Assembly: GCA_963601575.1 (NCBI GenBank)
Contig: CAVCFO010000004.1
Location: 48,122-112,121, forward strand
From: CAG-238 sp963601575
GTDB lineage: Bacteria; Bacillota; Clostridia; Peptostreptococcales; Anaerovoracaceae
DNA: 64,000 nucleotides
Reading direction: 5' to 3'
Shown: positions 8,844 through 17,308 of the stretch, in pieces
Layout: the number at the start of each line of letters is the position of its first letter
Position numbering within the stretch: the first letter of the stretch is position 1
The notes under the pieces: generated by a model
Seen by the model: the letters and a program-made list of their open reading frames with translations, nothing else
Database searches by the model: none
What the model was told of the DNA's origin: nothing
Made by a program: the position numbers and the translations under genes

Positions 8844-9824
8844 TCACTTGGTTTCTGGGCTGGTTAGCAACCTTTTATATGCATCCATCTCGCTATCTTT
8901 GAAACAGCAGAAATAGATGTCCATAACATAATCCTTATGAGCGTCCAACCACTGAACGGCAGTTAGAAAGGATATCTTTGCTGCTTCGTCAATTGGATAA
9001 CCGTATGCCCCTGTTGATATTCCCGGAAACGCTATGCTTTTGCAGCCATTTTGAAAGGCAAGCTCTAACGAATTGTAATAGCAATCGGAAAGCTCTTTCG
9101 CATCATTCTGGCTTCCGCAATAAATTGGGCCAACCGTGTGAATAATAAGGTTTGCGTTTGTGATATTATAAGATTTGGTAATTTTCGCCTCTCCTGTGTT
9201 GCATCCATTCAATTTTTTGCACTCCGCCAGCAGTTCCGAACCGGCTGCCCTATGTATTGCTCCATCAACACCACCACCGCCGAGCAAGCTCTTATTCGCA
9301 GCATTTACGATGGCATCAACTTGCATATCCACAACGCTGCCTTTAACGAATTCGATATGTGACTTTGGCCTGTATTGCATGATAACATCACACATCTGTT
9401 TTGAAAGCATGAGCTTTTTATCCCAAGGGTTTATTATATATCCTAGGCACTTTTCCCAATTTACAACAGCTTCAATAAGGTCTTTAAGCGGTTGATTAAT
9501 ACGCGAAGAGTCCTCGCCCTTTTTTATTTCTTCTTCAGAGGTAAATACCGGAATAAAATATTCTCCCTTTTCATTGACCACTAAATGGCGAAACTTGATA
9601 GCTATTGGTTCTTCACTTGTAAAAGTATCTCCGACGCTGACATTCCATGGATCGCCTATCATCTGCACCATTGCTTCAGGCGTTTCGATTGGAACAATCA
9701 CCTGCATTTCATTTGCGAACCCGTCAAGAAGTGCGTTAAATATAGGTTCCGGAGCTGCTTCTTCTCCACCGTAGTACCAGTTAAAAATCGCTTTTTCGAC
9801 TTTCTTTGCAAAAATATCTTCCAT
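8844..9824 (-). CDS. SseB-like domain fused to a macrodomain (ADP-ribose hydrolase type)
   Basis: A 326-residue two-domain protein. Residues about 1-125 resemble the SseB N-terminal domain ('FNALLDGFANEMQVIVPIE', 'IPVFTSEEEI'). Residues about 155-326 form a macrodomain with 'NAANKSLLGGGGVDGAIH' (174-191) and 'GISTGAYGYP' (268-277), which bind ADP-ribose, so a MacroD-type O-acetyl-ADP-ribose or protein mono-ADP-ribose hydrolase activity is likely. The SseB part was first named for serine-sensitivity enhancement and its function is unclear. The gene lies in an accessory block between mutL and mutS with a UDG-family protein and a Fic protein. The SseB assignment is less certain than the macrodomain. 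Confidence 0.85.
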   Translation of the reverse strand: MEDIFAKKVEKAIFNWYYGGEEAAPEPIFNALLDGFANEMQVIVPIETPEAMVQMIGDPWNVSVGDTFTSEEPIAIKFRHLVVNEKGEYFIPVFTSEEEIKKGEDSSRINQPLKDLIEAVVNWEKCLGYIINPWDKKLMLSKQMCDVIMQYRPKSHIEFVKGSVVDMQVDAIVNAANKSLLGGGGVDGAIHRAAGSELLAECKKLNGCNTGEAKITKSYNITNANLIIHTVGPIYCGSQNDAKELSDCYYNSLELAFQNGCKSIAFPGISTGAYGYPIDEAAKISFLTAVQWLDAHKDYVMDIYFCCFKDSEMDAYKRLLTSPETK

Positions 9825-9889
9825 ATAGCTCCTTCCTTTTTGGTTGTCTTCTCAGATAGTACATTTATAAGTGTAAGCATGTTTTCGCA

Positions 9890-10702
9890 TTAAATTGATT
9901 CAAGCAGTTTGATCCTTTTCCAGTCATTTAATTGTATATTTAAAGGTCTATTCTTGTTAGAATATGCTCCGGGATGAAAGACCGGATATACTGGAATACT
10001 TTTCATTTGGGAATCTGAAAATGACAGTTCAAATCGGCATTTAGATACAAAGTCTGAGTAATTCATTCTTTTGATTGATTTTTCTGACGATATTTCAATC
10101 AAGTGAATCTTTGCATTTTCGCAATATCCGAATGCGTTAAACACTTTTTCTCCAAGAGCAATAATAAGCTTAGGTTGAATTATCGAAATAAGTTTTCCCA
10201 TATATCTATTGGCGCAGATATAAAACCAGGCGTCGTTTGCTTTCCCTGAAGTCTTGTTTTTTCGGTAACAACATGCTAAATTTGTGAAATATAGCTTATC
10301 ATTTTGCTCTCCTAAATTAATGCCAAATATTTCTTTAAACAGATAAAACAAATTTGCATCTGTGGGACTATTCCATTTTCGTTGCGCATCCTCTTTTGTT
10401 TGAATTTTATTATCTCTCCACCGGCTTGAATTTTGAGGTAATTGAATATTATCAACATTACCATAATCCTGACCTATCAGCATAATTTCCGCATTCAAAC
10501 TTCCCTGCCAGCAATTCCAACGATTCACATATATTCCATCAATAGAGTATACTAAAGATGTGTCTAAAGGCAGCCCATGTGTATCATTTAGCAAACATTC
10601 CCCGTTTTCATCAAAAGACGGCATTTTAATGTGCTCACAGCAATGACACATACTTATTTGGTTAATTAGCTTTATGTACTTTTGTTCTTTTTCCGTTAAC
10701 AT
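9890..10702 (-). CDS. Uracil-DNA glycosylase superfamily protein
   Basis: About 270 residues. The UDG-fold motifs are 'MLIGQDYG' (motif A region), 'PKLIIALGEKV' and 'HPGAYSNKNR' (the HPG motif B). Four cysteines are scattered near the N-terminus ('MCHCCEH'); a cluster like the iron-sulphur site of family 4/5 enzymes is possible but not clear. It probably acts on uracil or another damaged base, though some members of this superfamily have lost glycosylase activity. The start is uncertain: ATG at 10702 or TTG at 10726, neither with a good ribosome binding site. The gene is AT-rich compared with its neighbours and has its own promoter, suggesting acquisition. Confidence 0.75.
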   Translation of the reverse strand: MLTEKEQKYIKLINQISMCHCCEHIKMPSFDENGECLLNDTHGLPLDTSLVYSIDGIYVNRWNCWQGSLNAEIMLIGQDYGNVDNIQLPQNSSRWRDNKIQTKEDAQRKWNSPTDANLFYLFKEIFGINLGEQNDKLYFTNLACCYRKNKTSGKANDAWFYICANRYMGKLISIIQPKLIIALGEKVFNAFGYCENAKIHLIEISSEKSIKRMNYSDFVSKCRFELSFSDSQMKSIPVYPVFHPGAYSNKNRPLNIQLNDWKRIKLLESI

Positions 10703-10747
10703 AATATTATCTTTTATTGTTTTCAAACTGTGATTTAATGTCTTACA

Positions 10748-10776
10748 ATTATAACATTTAATGCAGATAATTTAAA
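10748..10776 (-). promoter_or_regulatory. Promoter of the UDG-family gene
   Basis: On the minus strand, -35 TTTAAA (10771-10776), a 17-base spacer and -10 TATAAT (10748-10753) preceded by an extended TGT. The predicted start is near 10741, about 39 bases before the ATG at 10702. Confidence 0.6.
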
Positions 10777-10817
10777 CCTGTTTTGACATTTTTCCGCAGA
10801 CATCACTATATTATGTT

Positions 10818-11282
10818 TCACTTGTCCTGTGTTTGCTGTATATAGTCCAAAAAGTTTTGGCATCCCTCGGCAATATCATCATAGGTCACATCGAAATTCC
10901 CTGTGTACCACGGGTCTGCAATGTCTCTTGAGTTTTTGGAAAAGTCAAGGAGCCTGCGCACCTTACCGTCAGTGTCGCTACCTATGATTCTCATGAGATT
11001 TCTGCGGTTGTTTTCATCCATAATCAGTAAATAGTCAAAATGATCATAATCTGCCTTTGTCACTTGCCGAGCGCGGTGATTTCCGCAAGGAATTCCCATC
11101 TCTGCCAGCTTGCGGCGAGTGCCTTGGTGGACGCCATTTCCGATTTCCTCCCGGCTTGTGGCTGCCGAATCGACCTCAAACCGTTCTGACAGTCCCGCTC
11201 TTTTTATCATATCTTCAAACACATATTGCGCCATCGTGCTGCGGCAGATGTTGCCGTGGCAGATGAATAATATTTTTATCAC
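10818..11282 (-). CDS. Low-molecular-weight protein-tyrosine phosphatase
   Basis: A 154-residue enzyme with the signature loop C8-HGNIC-R14-S (CX5R) at the extreme N-terminus and the general-acid loop 'DPWYTG' near residue 120, so all catalytic residues are present. Family members dephosphorylate protein tyrosines, such as those of exopolysaccharide kinases, or arginine (YwlE type). The residue after the first Cys-loop positions is Ile (CHGNICRS), and YwlE-like arginine phosphatases usually have Thr there, so tyrosine is the better guess. It starts with GTG, set by AGGAGG 10 bases upstream. No tyrosine kinase gene is nearby. Confidence 0.9.
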   Translation of the reverse strand: MIKILFICHGNICRSTMAQYVFEDMIKRAGLSERFEVDSAATSREEIGNGVHQGTRRKLAEMGIPCGNHRARQVTKADYDHFDYLLIMDENNRRNLMRIIGSDTDGKVRRLLDFSKNSRDIADPWYTGNFDVTYDDIAEGCQNFLDYIQQTQDK

Positions 11283-11318
11283 CGGTATCGTCCTCCTTGT
11301 AGCTTCAAATACATAAAA

Positions 11319-11352
11319 CGAGTAGTAAAAGCACCGACGATTTCACTACTCG
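11319..11352 (-). terminator. Intrinsic terminator after the two small ORFs
   Basis: An 8-bp perfect stem (CGAGTAGT/ACTACTCG) extends after one mismatch by 3 more pairs around a 10-base loop. On the minus strand it is followed by TTTT. It lies 8 bases past the stop of the second small ORF and about 37 bases before the phosphatase start, separating the two units. Confidence 0.6.
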
Positions 11353-11359
11353 AAAAAAT

Positions 11360-11431
11360 TTAAATTAACTCCGGAGCATTCAGTTCCTCTGAAAATAGGG
11401 CTTTGAATTTTTTGCTCTCACTTCTTGCCAT
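11360..11431 (-). CDS. Small ORF B of a tiny two-gene unit (23 aa)
   Basis: A 23-codon frame encoding a basic then acidic peptide starting MARSESKKFKALF. Its ATG overlaps the stop of ORF A (TAATG), and GGAAAGGAG lies about 10 bases upstream, a strong ribosome binding site. A terminator follows. I recognise no family. It could be a regulatory or toxin-antitoxin-like peptide, or the relic of a longer mobile-element gene. Confidence 0.4.
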   Translation of the reverse strand: MARSESKKFKALFSEELNAPELI

Positions 11432-11517
11432 TAGGCTATGCTCTCCTTTCCGGCATAATGATACAGCACATCTTCTTCGATTTTTTGTTCATTCAGTTTT
11501 ATTTCCACTTTCAGCAT
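11431..11517 (-). CDS. Small ORF A of a tiny two-gene unit (28 aa)
   Basis: A 28-codon frame encoding MLKVEIKLNEQKIEEDV and on, a charged peptide without a membrane segment. An AGGTG-type ribosome binding site lies 6 bases before the ATG, and a TATAAT promoter about 60 bases upstream. Promoter, two overlapping frames and terminator form a complete compact unit, which is the main argument that it is expressed. No homologue recognised. Confidence 0.4.
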   Translation of the reverse strand: MLKVEIKLNEQKIEEDVLYHYAGKESIA

Positions 11518-11577
11518 ATCCGCACCTGCCTTTAGTTATTTTTTATTGAATTTATTTTAAGTACAAGTCACAAGTTA

Positions 11578-11607
11578 ATTATACAACATCTAAAACAAAA
11601 CTTCCAA
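11578..11607 (-). promoter_or_regulatory. Promoter of the small two-ORF unit
   Basis: Minus strand: -35 TTGGAA (11602-11607), an 18-base spacer and a perfect -10 TATAAT (11578-11583). The predicted start is near 11571, giving a leader of about 54 bases. The stretch 11608-11762 between this promoter and the fic stop is AT-rich and I see no gene in it. Confidence 0.5.
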
Positions 11608-11762
11608 TTGAAATTTTAAGCATACAACTTAACTGATTTTTTATTGCCCTGACTGCAGAAAAGGAATAATATCAACCCTATCGGAACAATACTACCTATA
11701 TATAATTGAGCAATGCGGAAGCACTGCCCTTTTGCCACCGCCCGCGTAATAAGAATTCCCAA

Positions 11763-12497
11763 TTAATATCCAATTCTGAAATAGTCAAGGTATGTCTTGA
11801 ATTTATCCTGGGCGGCAAGGCAGGTATCCCCCAAATAGCCTTTTTCGCGATTCCACTCTTTGAGCCCGCGATAATAGAACAGTTTCAGCTCATCTTCTAT
11901 GATAAAAGGAACAATCTTATTTTTTAGGCATTCTTTGAACATAATCAGTCTGCCGACTCGCCCATTTCCATCTTGGAATGGGTGGATTTTTTCAAATTTC
12001 ACATGAAAATCCAAGATATCCTCAAAAGTTTTGGCGTCCTTGGAATTGTATTCGAGAAGCAGTTTTCGCATTTTGACCGAAACTTCTTCGGGAAGCGCCG
12101 TCTCCTCTCCTCCGACTTCGTTAGGAATCTTTTTATATTCTCCTACGCAAAACCAGTCCTTCCCTGCATCCGCTGTCCCGGTTTTTAAGGTTGAATGAAG
12201 CTCCTTTATGAGTTCTTCCGTTAATTGCAAGTTTGCGCCGTCGATGATCCTGTCTATACACCGAAAATGGTTTACCGTTTCCAATATATCGTCTACCTTT
12301 AGGGCTTCGTTTTCGGTTCCGACGGTATTTGTTTCAAAAATATATCTTGTCTGGTCGTGGGTTAGCCGGCTGCCCTCCATGTGATTTGAATTGTAGGTCA
12401 GCTCAATTTGAACTTTGTGATAAATGCCACCGGAATATTTATTTTTCTTTTCCTCTTGCAAAATTTCAAGCAGAGTAACAGGCTGCTTCTTATCCAT
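11763..12497 (-). CDS. Fic family protein (AMPylator type)
   Basis: A 244-residue protein with the complete Fic motif HPFQDGNGRVGR at residues 172-183, including the catalytic histidine and the nucleotide-binding arginine. An N-terminal 'SNHMEG' (37-42) fits the inhibitory motif [S/T]xxxE[G/N] of class II Fic proteins, in which an intramolecular helix restrains the enzyme. It would transfer AMP, or less often another nucleotide, to a hydroxyl on a target protein. No separate antitoxin gene is adjacent, as expected for class II. It sits between mutS and the small-ORF unit. The target is unknown. Confidence 0.9.
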   Translation of the reverse strand: MDKKQPVTLLEILQEEKKNKYSGGIYHKVQIELTYNSNHMEGSRLTHDQTRYIFETNTVGTENEALKVDDILETVNHFRCIDRIIDGANLQLTEELIKELHSTLKTGTADAGKDWFCVGEYKKIPNEVGGEETALPEEVSVKMRKLLLEYNSKDAKTFEDILDFHVKFEKIHPFQDGNGRVGRLIMFKECLKNKIVPFIIEDELKLFYYRGLKEWNREKGYLGDTCLAAQDKFKTYLDYFRIGY

Positions 12498-12562
12498 TTT
12501 GTTTTCTCCTAATTATTTCTTCTTCTCCATCGCCGAAAGTAAGAAATGCCCCATATATTTTA

Positions 12563-15211
12563 TTATTTGTCCAGCGATGCCTTTGCCTTTAGCTCCTCCA
12601 AGATTTCGAATGCCTTGGATGGCGTGATTTCCATGAGGTTCAGGGCGCGAAGTTTGGATGCCACCGGATTAGGCGCAAAGGAGAACATGGAAATCTGTTC
12701 TTCGCAAGGCTCTGCAACCTTTGATATTTGCGGCGCACCCGAACTTCCGGCTTCTGCCGATGCCGTCGAAACGCTCTGAGCCTGCGTGGCGGCGCTTTCA
12801 AGCTCCGCAAGCTTTTCGTTTGCCCGTTCAAGCAATGCTTTCGGTATTCCCGCAAGCTTTGCCACGTGGATTCCGTAGCTTCTGCTGGCGGAGCCCTCTA
12901 CAATTTTGTGCAGGAATACCACATTTCCGTTTTCCTCCGCAACATCGACATTGAGATTTTTTACGCCGAAGCGCTCGTCCTCAAGTGCGGTAAGCTCGTG
13001 ATAATGGGTGGCAAACAGCGTCCTGATATGGGATTTTTCGTTGCAAAGGTACTCCACTGCCGCCCAGGCGATAGAAAGCCCGTCGTAGGTGCTGGTTCCC
13101 CGCCCGATTTCGTCAAGAATAATCAGGCTGCGGGACTTCGCGTTATTTAGAATATATGAAAGCTCGCTCATCTCCACAAAGAAAGTGGATTGACCCTGCG
13201 AAAGGTTGTCCGAAGCTCCGATACGGGTAAATATCCTGTCGCAAACGCCAATTTTTGCCCTCTCACAAGGCACAAAACAGCCCGCCTGCGCCATAAGGAC
13301 TATCAAAGCGGTCTGCCGCATATATGTGGATTTTCCTGCCATATTAGGGCCTGTTATGAGAAGCATACTTTCATCTGTGTTGTTTAGATATGTGTCGTTT
13401 GAGACAAAGGTCCCGCCCGAAACCGTCTGCTCGATAACAGGATGCCTGCCCTTTACGATTTCAAGCTCAAAGGACTCGTCAACCGCAGGGCGCACATAGC
13501 CCAGCTTGTCGCTTACATGGGCAAAAGAAGCAAGAACATCAAGCTCTGCCACCGCCGCCGAGGTTGTCTGAATTTCCTCGATATGTGACTGGATTATATC
13601 CCGAACTTCCGTAAAGAGATTGTATTCCGTCTGGTTGATTTTCGCCTCGGCATTCAGCACAAGGCCTTCCATTTCCTTTAGCTCCGGCGTTATGAAACGC
13701 TCGGCGTTGGCAAGGGTCTGTTTGCGTATATAATTCTCCGGAATCATATCGTAATACGAGCGTGTGATCTCCAGATAATAGCCAAATACCCGATTATAGC
13801 CGACTTTCAGGTTTTTTATGCCCGTGCGCTCTCGTTCTTTGCCCTCTAATGTCGATATCCATTCCTTGGCGTCCTTGATTGAAAACTTAAGCTTGTCAAG
13901 CTCCTCGGAATATCCCTCTTTGATGAGGTTTCCCTCTTTTACGGTAAAAGGCGGCTCGTCACAAATTGCCCTGCCTATCAGGTCGTAAATCTCAGTTAAG
14001 GAGTTAATTTCGGAGTTTATCTTCGTCAAAATCTCGGAGCTGAGCCAGCTGAGTTCTGCTTTTATGTCCGGAAGAACGGCAATGGAGTTTTTCAGAGCGA
14101 TCATATCCTTGCCGTTTGCGTTTCCGCAGGCGATTCTCCCCGTCAGCCTTTCAAAATCATAAATCTGCTTGAGGCTTTCCTTTATGTTGTTTCTTGCAAT
14201 CAGCTCGCTAAAAAGCTCCGAAACCCCGTCAAGCCTTTGGTTTATCTCCGCGGCGCTATTCAAAGGCTCCCGCAGCCACTGGCGCATCTTTCGGGAGCCC
14301 ATGGCGGTATGGGTCTTGTCCAAAATCCCAAGTAGCGAGCCTTGGGTCTTTTTCTCGTACAGCGTTTCCGTGATTTCGAGGTTGCGGATGGTCGCCTTGT
14401 CAAGAGCCATGTGCGAGCCGATTTCGTAATTGTTGATGCGTGTAAGATGCTTCAAAGTCTGCTTCTGAGTTTCCAGCAGATACCCGAGAAGCGCCCCTAG
14501 CGCCTGCACCGCGCACTGCCGAAAATCAAGCCCAAGCCCCGTCAGAGAAATGCAGTTAAACTGCGCCTCGATAAGTTCTTCGCAGGTCTTTTCAGAGAAA
14601 TACGAATCTCCCAGCACGTTGATATACGCTCCGGTTATGTTTTTTATTTCGTCTGTCGGATATTTTTCTGAAAAAGTCTGAGAAATTATGACTTCGCTTG
14701 CGTTAATCTTTACAAGCTCATTGAGAATTACATCGTACAGGTCACTGCCTGCGTATTCCGTGAGATAAAGCTCACCCGTTGAAATATCGCAATAAGATAC
14801 CGCCATGGCGTCTTCCCCTGCATAAATCGCCGCAAGGTAGTTGTTTTCTTTCTCGGAAAGAATGGACTGGGAGGTGATGGTTCCGGGAGTTACGATTCGG
14901 ATTACTTCCCGTTTTACGATGCCCTTTGCCTTGGCCGGATCCTCGGTCTGCTCGCAAATCGCGACTTTGTAGCCCTTTTCCACTAACTTTGCGATATATG
15001 AATCTGCGGCATGGAAAGGAACGCCGCACATGGGCGCCCTTTCCTCCTGTCCGCAGCTTTTTCCCGTCAGAGTGAGTTCCAGTTCTTTTGACACAAGAAG
15101 CGCGTCGCCAAAAAACATTTCGTAAAAGTCCCCCAGTCTAAAGAACAAAATGCAATCTTTGTACTGCTCTTTAATGTCTAAATATTGCTGCATCATTGGG
15201 GAAACTTTCAT
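12563..15211 (-). CDS. mutS: DNA mismatch repair protein MutS
   Basis: An 882-residue MutS. The mismatch-reading motif 'GDFYEMF' is at residues 27-33, Walker A GPNMAGKST near 621-629, and Walker B/signature 'DEIGRGTSTYDG' follows. The C-terminal tail (about 790-860) is a low-complexity linker before the tetramerisation helix. I chose the ATG at 15211 rather than one 12 codons upstream because AAAGGAG lies 8 bases before it. It recognises mispairs and recruits MutL, whose gene lies downstream on the same strand beyond a 5.3-kb accessory block. Confidence 0.97.
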   Translation of the reverse strand: MKVSPMMQQYLDIKEQYKDCILFFRLGDFYEMFFGDALLVSKELELTLTGKSCGQEERAPMCGVPFHAADSYIAKLVEKGYKVAICEQTEDPAKAKGIVKREVIRIVTPGTITSQSILSEKENNYLAAIYAGEDAMAVSYCDISTGELYLTEYAGSDLYDVILNELVKINASEVIISQTFSEKYPTDEIKNITGAYINVLGDSYFSEKTCEELIEAQFNCISLTGLGLDFRQCAVQALGALLGYLLETQKQTLKHLTRINNYEIGSHMALDKATIRNLEITETLYEKKTQGSLLGILDKTHTAMGSRKMRQWLREPLNSAAEINQRLDGVSELFSELIARNNIKESLKQIYDFERLTGRIACGNANGKDMIALKNSIAVLPDIKAELSWLSSEILTKINSEINSLTEIYDLIGRAICDEPPFTVKEGNLIKEGYSEELDKLKFSIKDAKEWISTLEGKERERTGIKNLKVGYNRVFGYYLEITRSYYDMIPENYIRKQTLANAERFITPELKEMEGLVLNAEAKINQTEYNLFTEVRDIIQSHIEEIQTTSAAVAELDVLASFAHVSDKLGYVRPAVDESFELEIVKGRHPVIEQTVSGGTFVSNDTYLNNTDESMLLITGPNMAGKSTYMRQTALIVLMAQAGCFVPCERAKIGVCDRIFTRIGASDNLSQGQSTFFVEMSELSYILNNAKSRSLIILDEIGRGTSTYDGLSIAWAAVEYLCNEKSHIRTLFATHYHELTALEDERFGVKNLNVDVAEENGNVVFLHKIVEGSASRSYGIHVAKLAGIPKALLERANEKLAELESAATQAQSVSTASAEAGSSGAPQISKVAEPCEEQISMFSFAPNPVASKLRALNLMEITPSKAFEILEELKAKASLDK

Positions 15212-15246
15212 GAAAAACTCCTTTTGTATATTTTTGATTAAATTCA

Positions 15247-16437
15247 CTAACGCGAATTATATGCCTTTATACCTTCTTTGATGATGTTGATGCCGGCTTT
15301 CATGTCCTCTGCCTTGAGAACATAAGCGATACGAATGTCGGACTTGCCTACGCCCTTTGTGCCGTAGAATCCGCCTGCCGGAGCGAACATACAAGTCTCG
15401 CCGTCAACATCGAATTCTGTAAGCAGGAACATGAGGAATTTTTCTGCATCATCAACCGGAAGCTGGCAAGTGATGTAGAATGCGCCTTCCGGAACGCCGT
15501 ACTTGATTCCCTCGATTTCGTTGAGTGCTTCAACGGAAACGTTTCTTCTGTGTTCATATTCTTTCTTGATGTCATTGAAGTATGCAGGATCAAGGTTGTA
15601 AAGCGCAGCAGAACCGATCTGGTCGAGGGTAGGCACGCAGAGTCTCGCCTGACAGAGCTTCATGAGGTTGCCCATGAGTTCTTCGTTCTTGGAAGCGATG
15701 GAGCCGATTCTTGCGCCGCAAGCGGAGAATCTCTTGGAAACGGAGTCAACGATAATTACATTCTGTTCAGCTTCTTTATATTTGCCGAAGGATGACATTT
15801 CCTTGCCGTCATAAACAAATTCTCTGTAAACCTCGTCGCAGATGAGATAAAGATCGTTCTTAACTACGATATCAACGATGAGATCCATTTCTTCCTTTGT
15901 GAGAACCTTGCCTGTAGGATTTCCAGGGTTGATGATTGCGATTGCCTTTGTATTAGGAGTGATAACGCCTTCGATCTTTTCTCTTACGGCATACTGGTAT
16001 CCGTCGTCAGCAGTCGTTGGGATTGCAACAACTTCGCCGCCTGCCGCCTTGACAAATGTCTTGTAGTTTGTATAGAAAGGTTCAGCCATGATAACTTCGT
16101 CGCCCGGATCGAGAATACCGGTGAAAATCATCGAAAGAGCCTCGGAACCGCCGTTTGTAATAAGGATATCCTTATTTTCGAAGTCGATACCGATTCTCTT
16201 GTAGTAGCCGATCAAAGCTTCGATAAGCTCCTTTACGCCTTGGGAATTAGCATAAGCGAGGACTTCCTGATCGAAGTTCTTTACAGCATCGAAGAAAGCT
16301 CTCGGAGTCTTGATGTCCGGCTGACCGATGTTAAGGCCGTAAACTTTCTTGCCCGCAGTTCTTGCAGCATCCGCGTAAGGTACGAACTTTCTGATTGGAG
16401 AAAGTTCCATGGCTTGAATCTTTTGTGATAGTTTCAT
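15247..16437 (-). CDS. PLP-dependent aminotransferase, aspartate-aminotransferase-like
   Basis: A 396-residue fold-type I aminotransferase. Motifs are 'NPGNPTGKVLT' (about residue 170), 'ICDEVYREF' with the PLP-binding aspartate and tyrosine, and 'DSVSKRFSACGARIGS' containing the Schiff-base lysine and phosphate-binding arginine. Family members transfer amino groups between amino acids and 2-oxoacids; aspartate or a broad specificity is likely but cannot be fixed. It sits between tlyA and mutS on the same strand. Its codon usage (for example many GTT/GCT-rich codons) looks like a highly expressed gene. Confidence 0.9.
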   Translation of the reverse strand: MKLSQKIQAMELSPIRKFVPYADAARTAGKKVYGLNIGQPDIKTPRAFFDAVKNFDQEVLAYANSQGVKELIEALIGYYKRIGIDFENKDILITNGGSEALSMIFTGILDPGDEVIMAEPFYTNYKTFVKAAGGEVVAIPTTADDGYQYAVREKIEGVITPNTKAIAIINPGNPTGKVLTKEEMDLIVDIVVKNDLYLICDEVYREFVYDGKEMSSFGKYKEAEQNVIIVDSVSKRFSACGARIGSIASKNEELMGNLMKLCQARLCVPTLDQIGSAALYNLDPAYFNDIKKEYEHRRNVSVEALNEIEGIKYGVPEGAFYITCQLPVDDAEKFLMFLLTEFDVDGETCMFAPAGGFYGTKGVGKSDIRIAYVLKAEDMKAGINIIKEGIKAYNSR

Positions 16438-16477
16438 TTTTAATTCTCCTCTTTTCTTTTTTTACATCTTTTACTGA

Positions 16478-17308
16478 TTATTTTTCTAACTCCTCGTGGG
16501 AGGCGTTGACTATGGTTGTAATGACTTCGGGGGTTACGGGGGTTACGGCGCTGTGCGCAGCCTGTCCCGTCTGCTTCGTCAGATACAGAAGATATTCGAT
16601 ATTGCCCTTTGCCCCGGTAACCGGGCTATAGGTAAGCCCTGCCGGCTGCAAATTGCTCTCCATACCATATTGTACCACATTTTTTATAACTTCATCATGG
16701 ACTTTTTTGTCCCGAACGATGCCTTTTTTGCCGACTTGTTCTCTGCCCGCCTCAAATTGGGGTTTTACAAGGCATACGAGGCTTCCACCATTGCAAAGAA
16801 GCTTTGTCGCCACCGGAAAAACCAGCTTCAGCGAAATGAACGAAACATCGATGCTGATAAAATCTATGGGATCCTCAATCAGTGAAAAATCAAGATATCT
16901 GATATTGCATTTTTCCATGTTCAAAACCCTTGGGTCGATTCTGAGCTTGTAATCAAGCTGCCCGTAGCCCACGTCCACCGCATAGACCTTTCGGGCGCCG
17001 TTTTGGAGCATACAGTCCGTAAAGCCTCCGGTGGAGGCGCCGATATCCATACAAACCGCGTTTTTGAGGTCAATGGGCCAGAGCTTCATGGACTTTTCCA
17101 GTTTCAGCCCGCCCCGACTCACATAGGGGCAAATATTTTCTTTTACGAAGATTTCCGCGTCTTCGTCTATCATATTGCCTGCTTTGTCACTTTTTTGCCC
17201 GTCCACATAGACGATTCCCGCCATTATGGAGGCTTTCGCCCTTTCACGGGACTGATAAAAGCCTTTTTTTACAAGCAAAACATCAAGCCTTTCTTTCAAG
17301 CGCTTCAC
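16478..17308 (-). CDS. tlyA: TlyA family RNA 2'-O-methyltransferase / S4-domain protein
   Basis: A 276-residue protein with an N-terminal S4 RNA-binding domain (about residues 4-65, 'RLDVLLVKKGFYQSRERAK') and an FtsJ/RrmJ-type methyltransferase domain (about 80-245, 'DIGASTGGFTDCMLQNGA' SAM site). TlyA methylates ribose 2'-O positions in rRNA in some bacteria. The final ~30 residues are Thr/Val-rich and atypical. The start overlaps the dxs end by 26 bases, matching the conserved dxs-tlyA pairing of Firmicutes. Confidence 0.92.
   Translation of the reverse strand: MKRLKERLDVLLVKKGFYQSRERAKASIMAGIVYVDGQKSDKAGNMIDEDAEIFVKENICPYVSRGGLKLEKSMKLWPIDLKNAVCMDIGASTGGFTDCMLQNGARKVYAVDVGYGQLDYKLRIDPRVLNMEKCNIRYLDFSLIEDPIDFISIDVSFISLKLVFPVATKLLCNGGSLVCLVKPQFEAGREQVGKKGIVRDKKVHDEVIKNVVQYGMESNLQPAGLTYSPVTGAKGNIEYLLYLTKQTGQAAHSAVTPVTPEVITTIVNASHEELEK

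Noticed and set aside
11710..11740. GCAATGC...GCACTGC hairpin after fic as a terminator
   Set aside because: Stem has a mismatch and no T-run follows on the minus strand, where fic is read.
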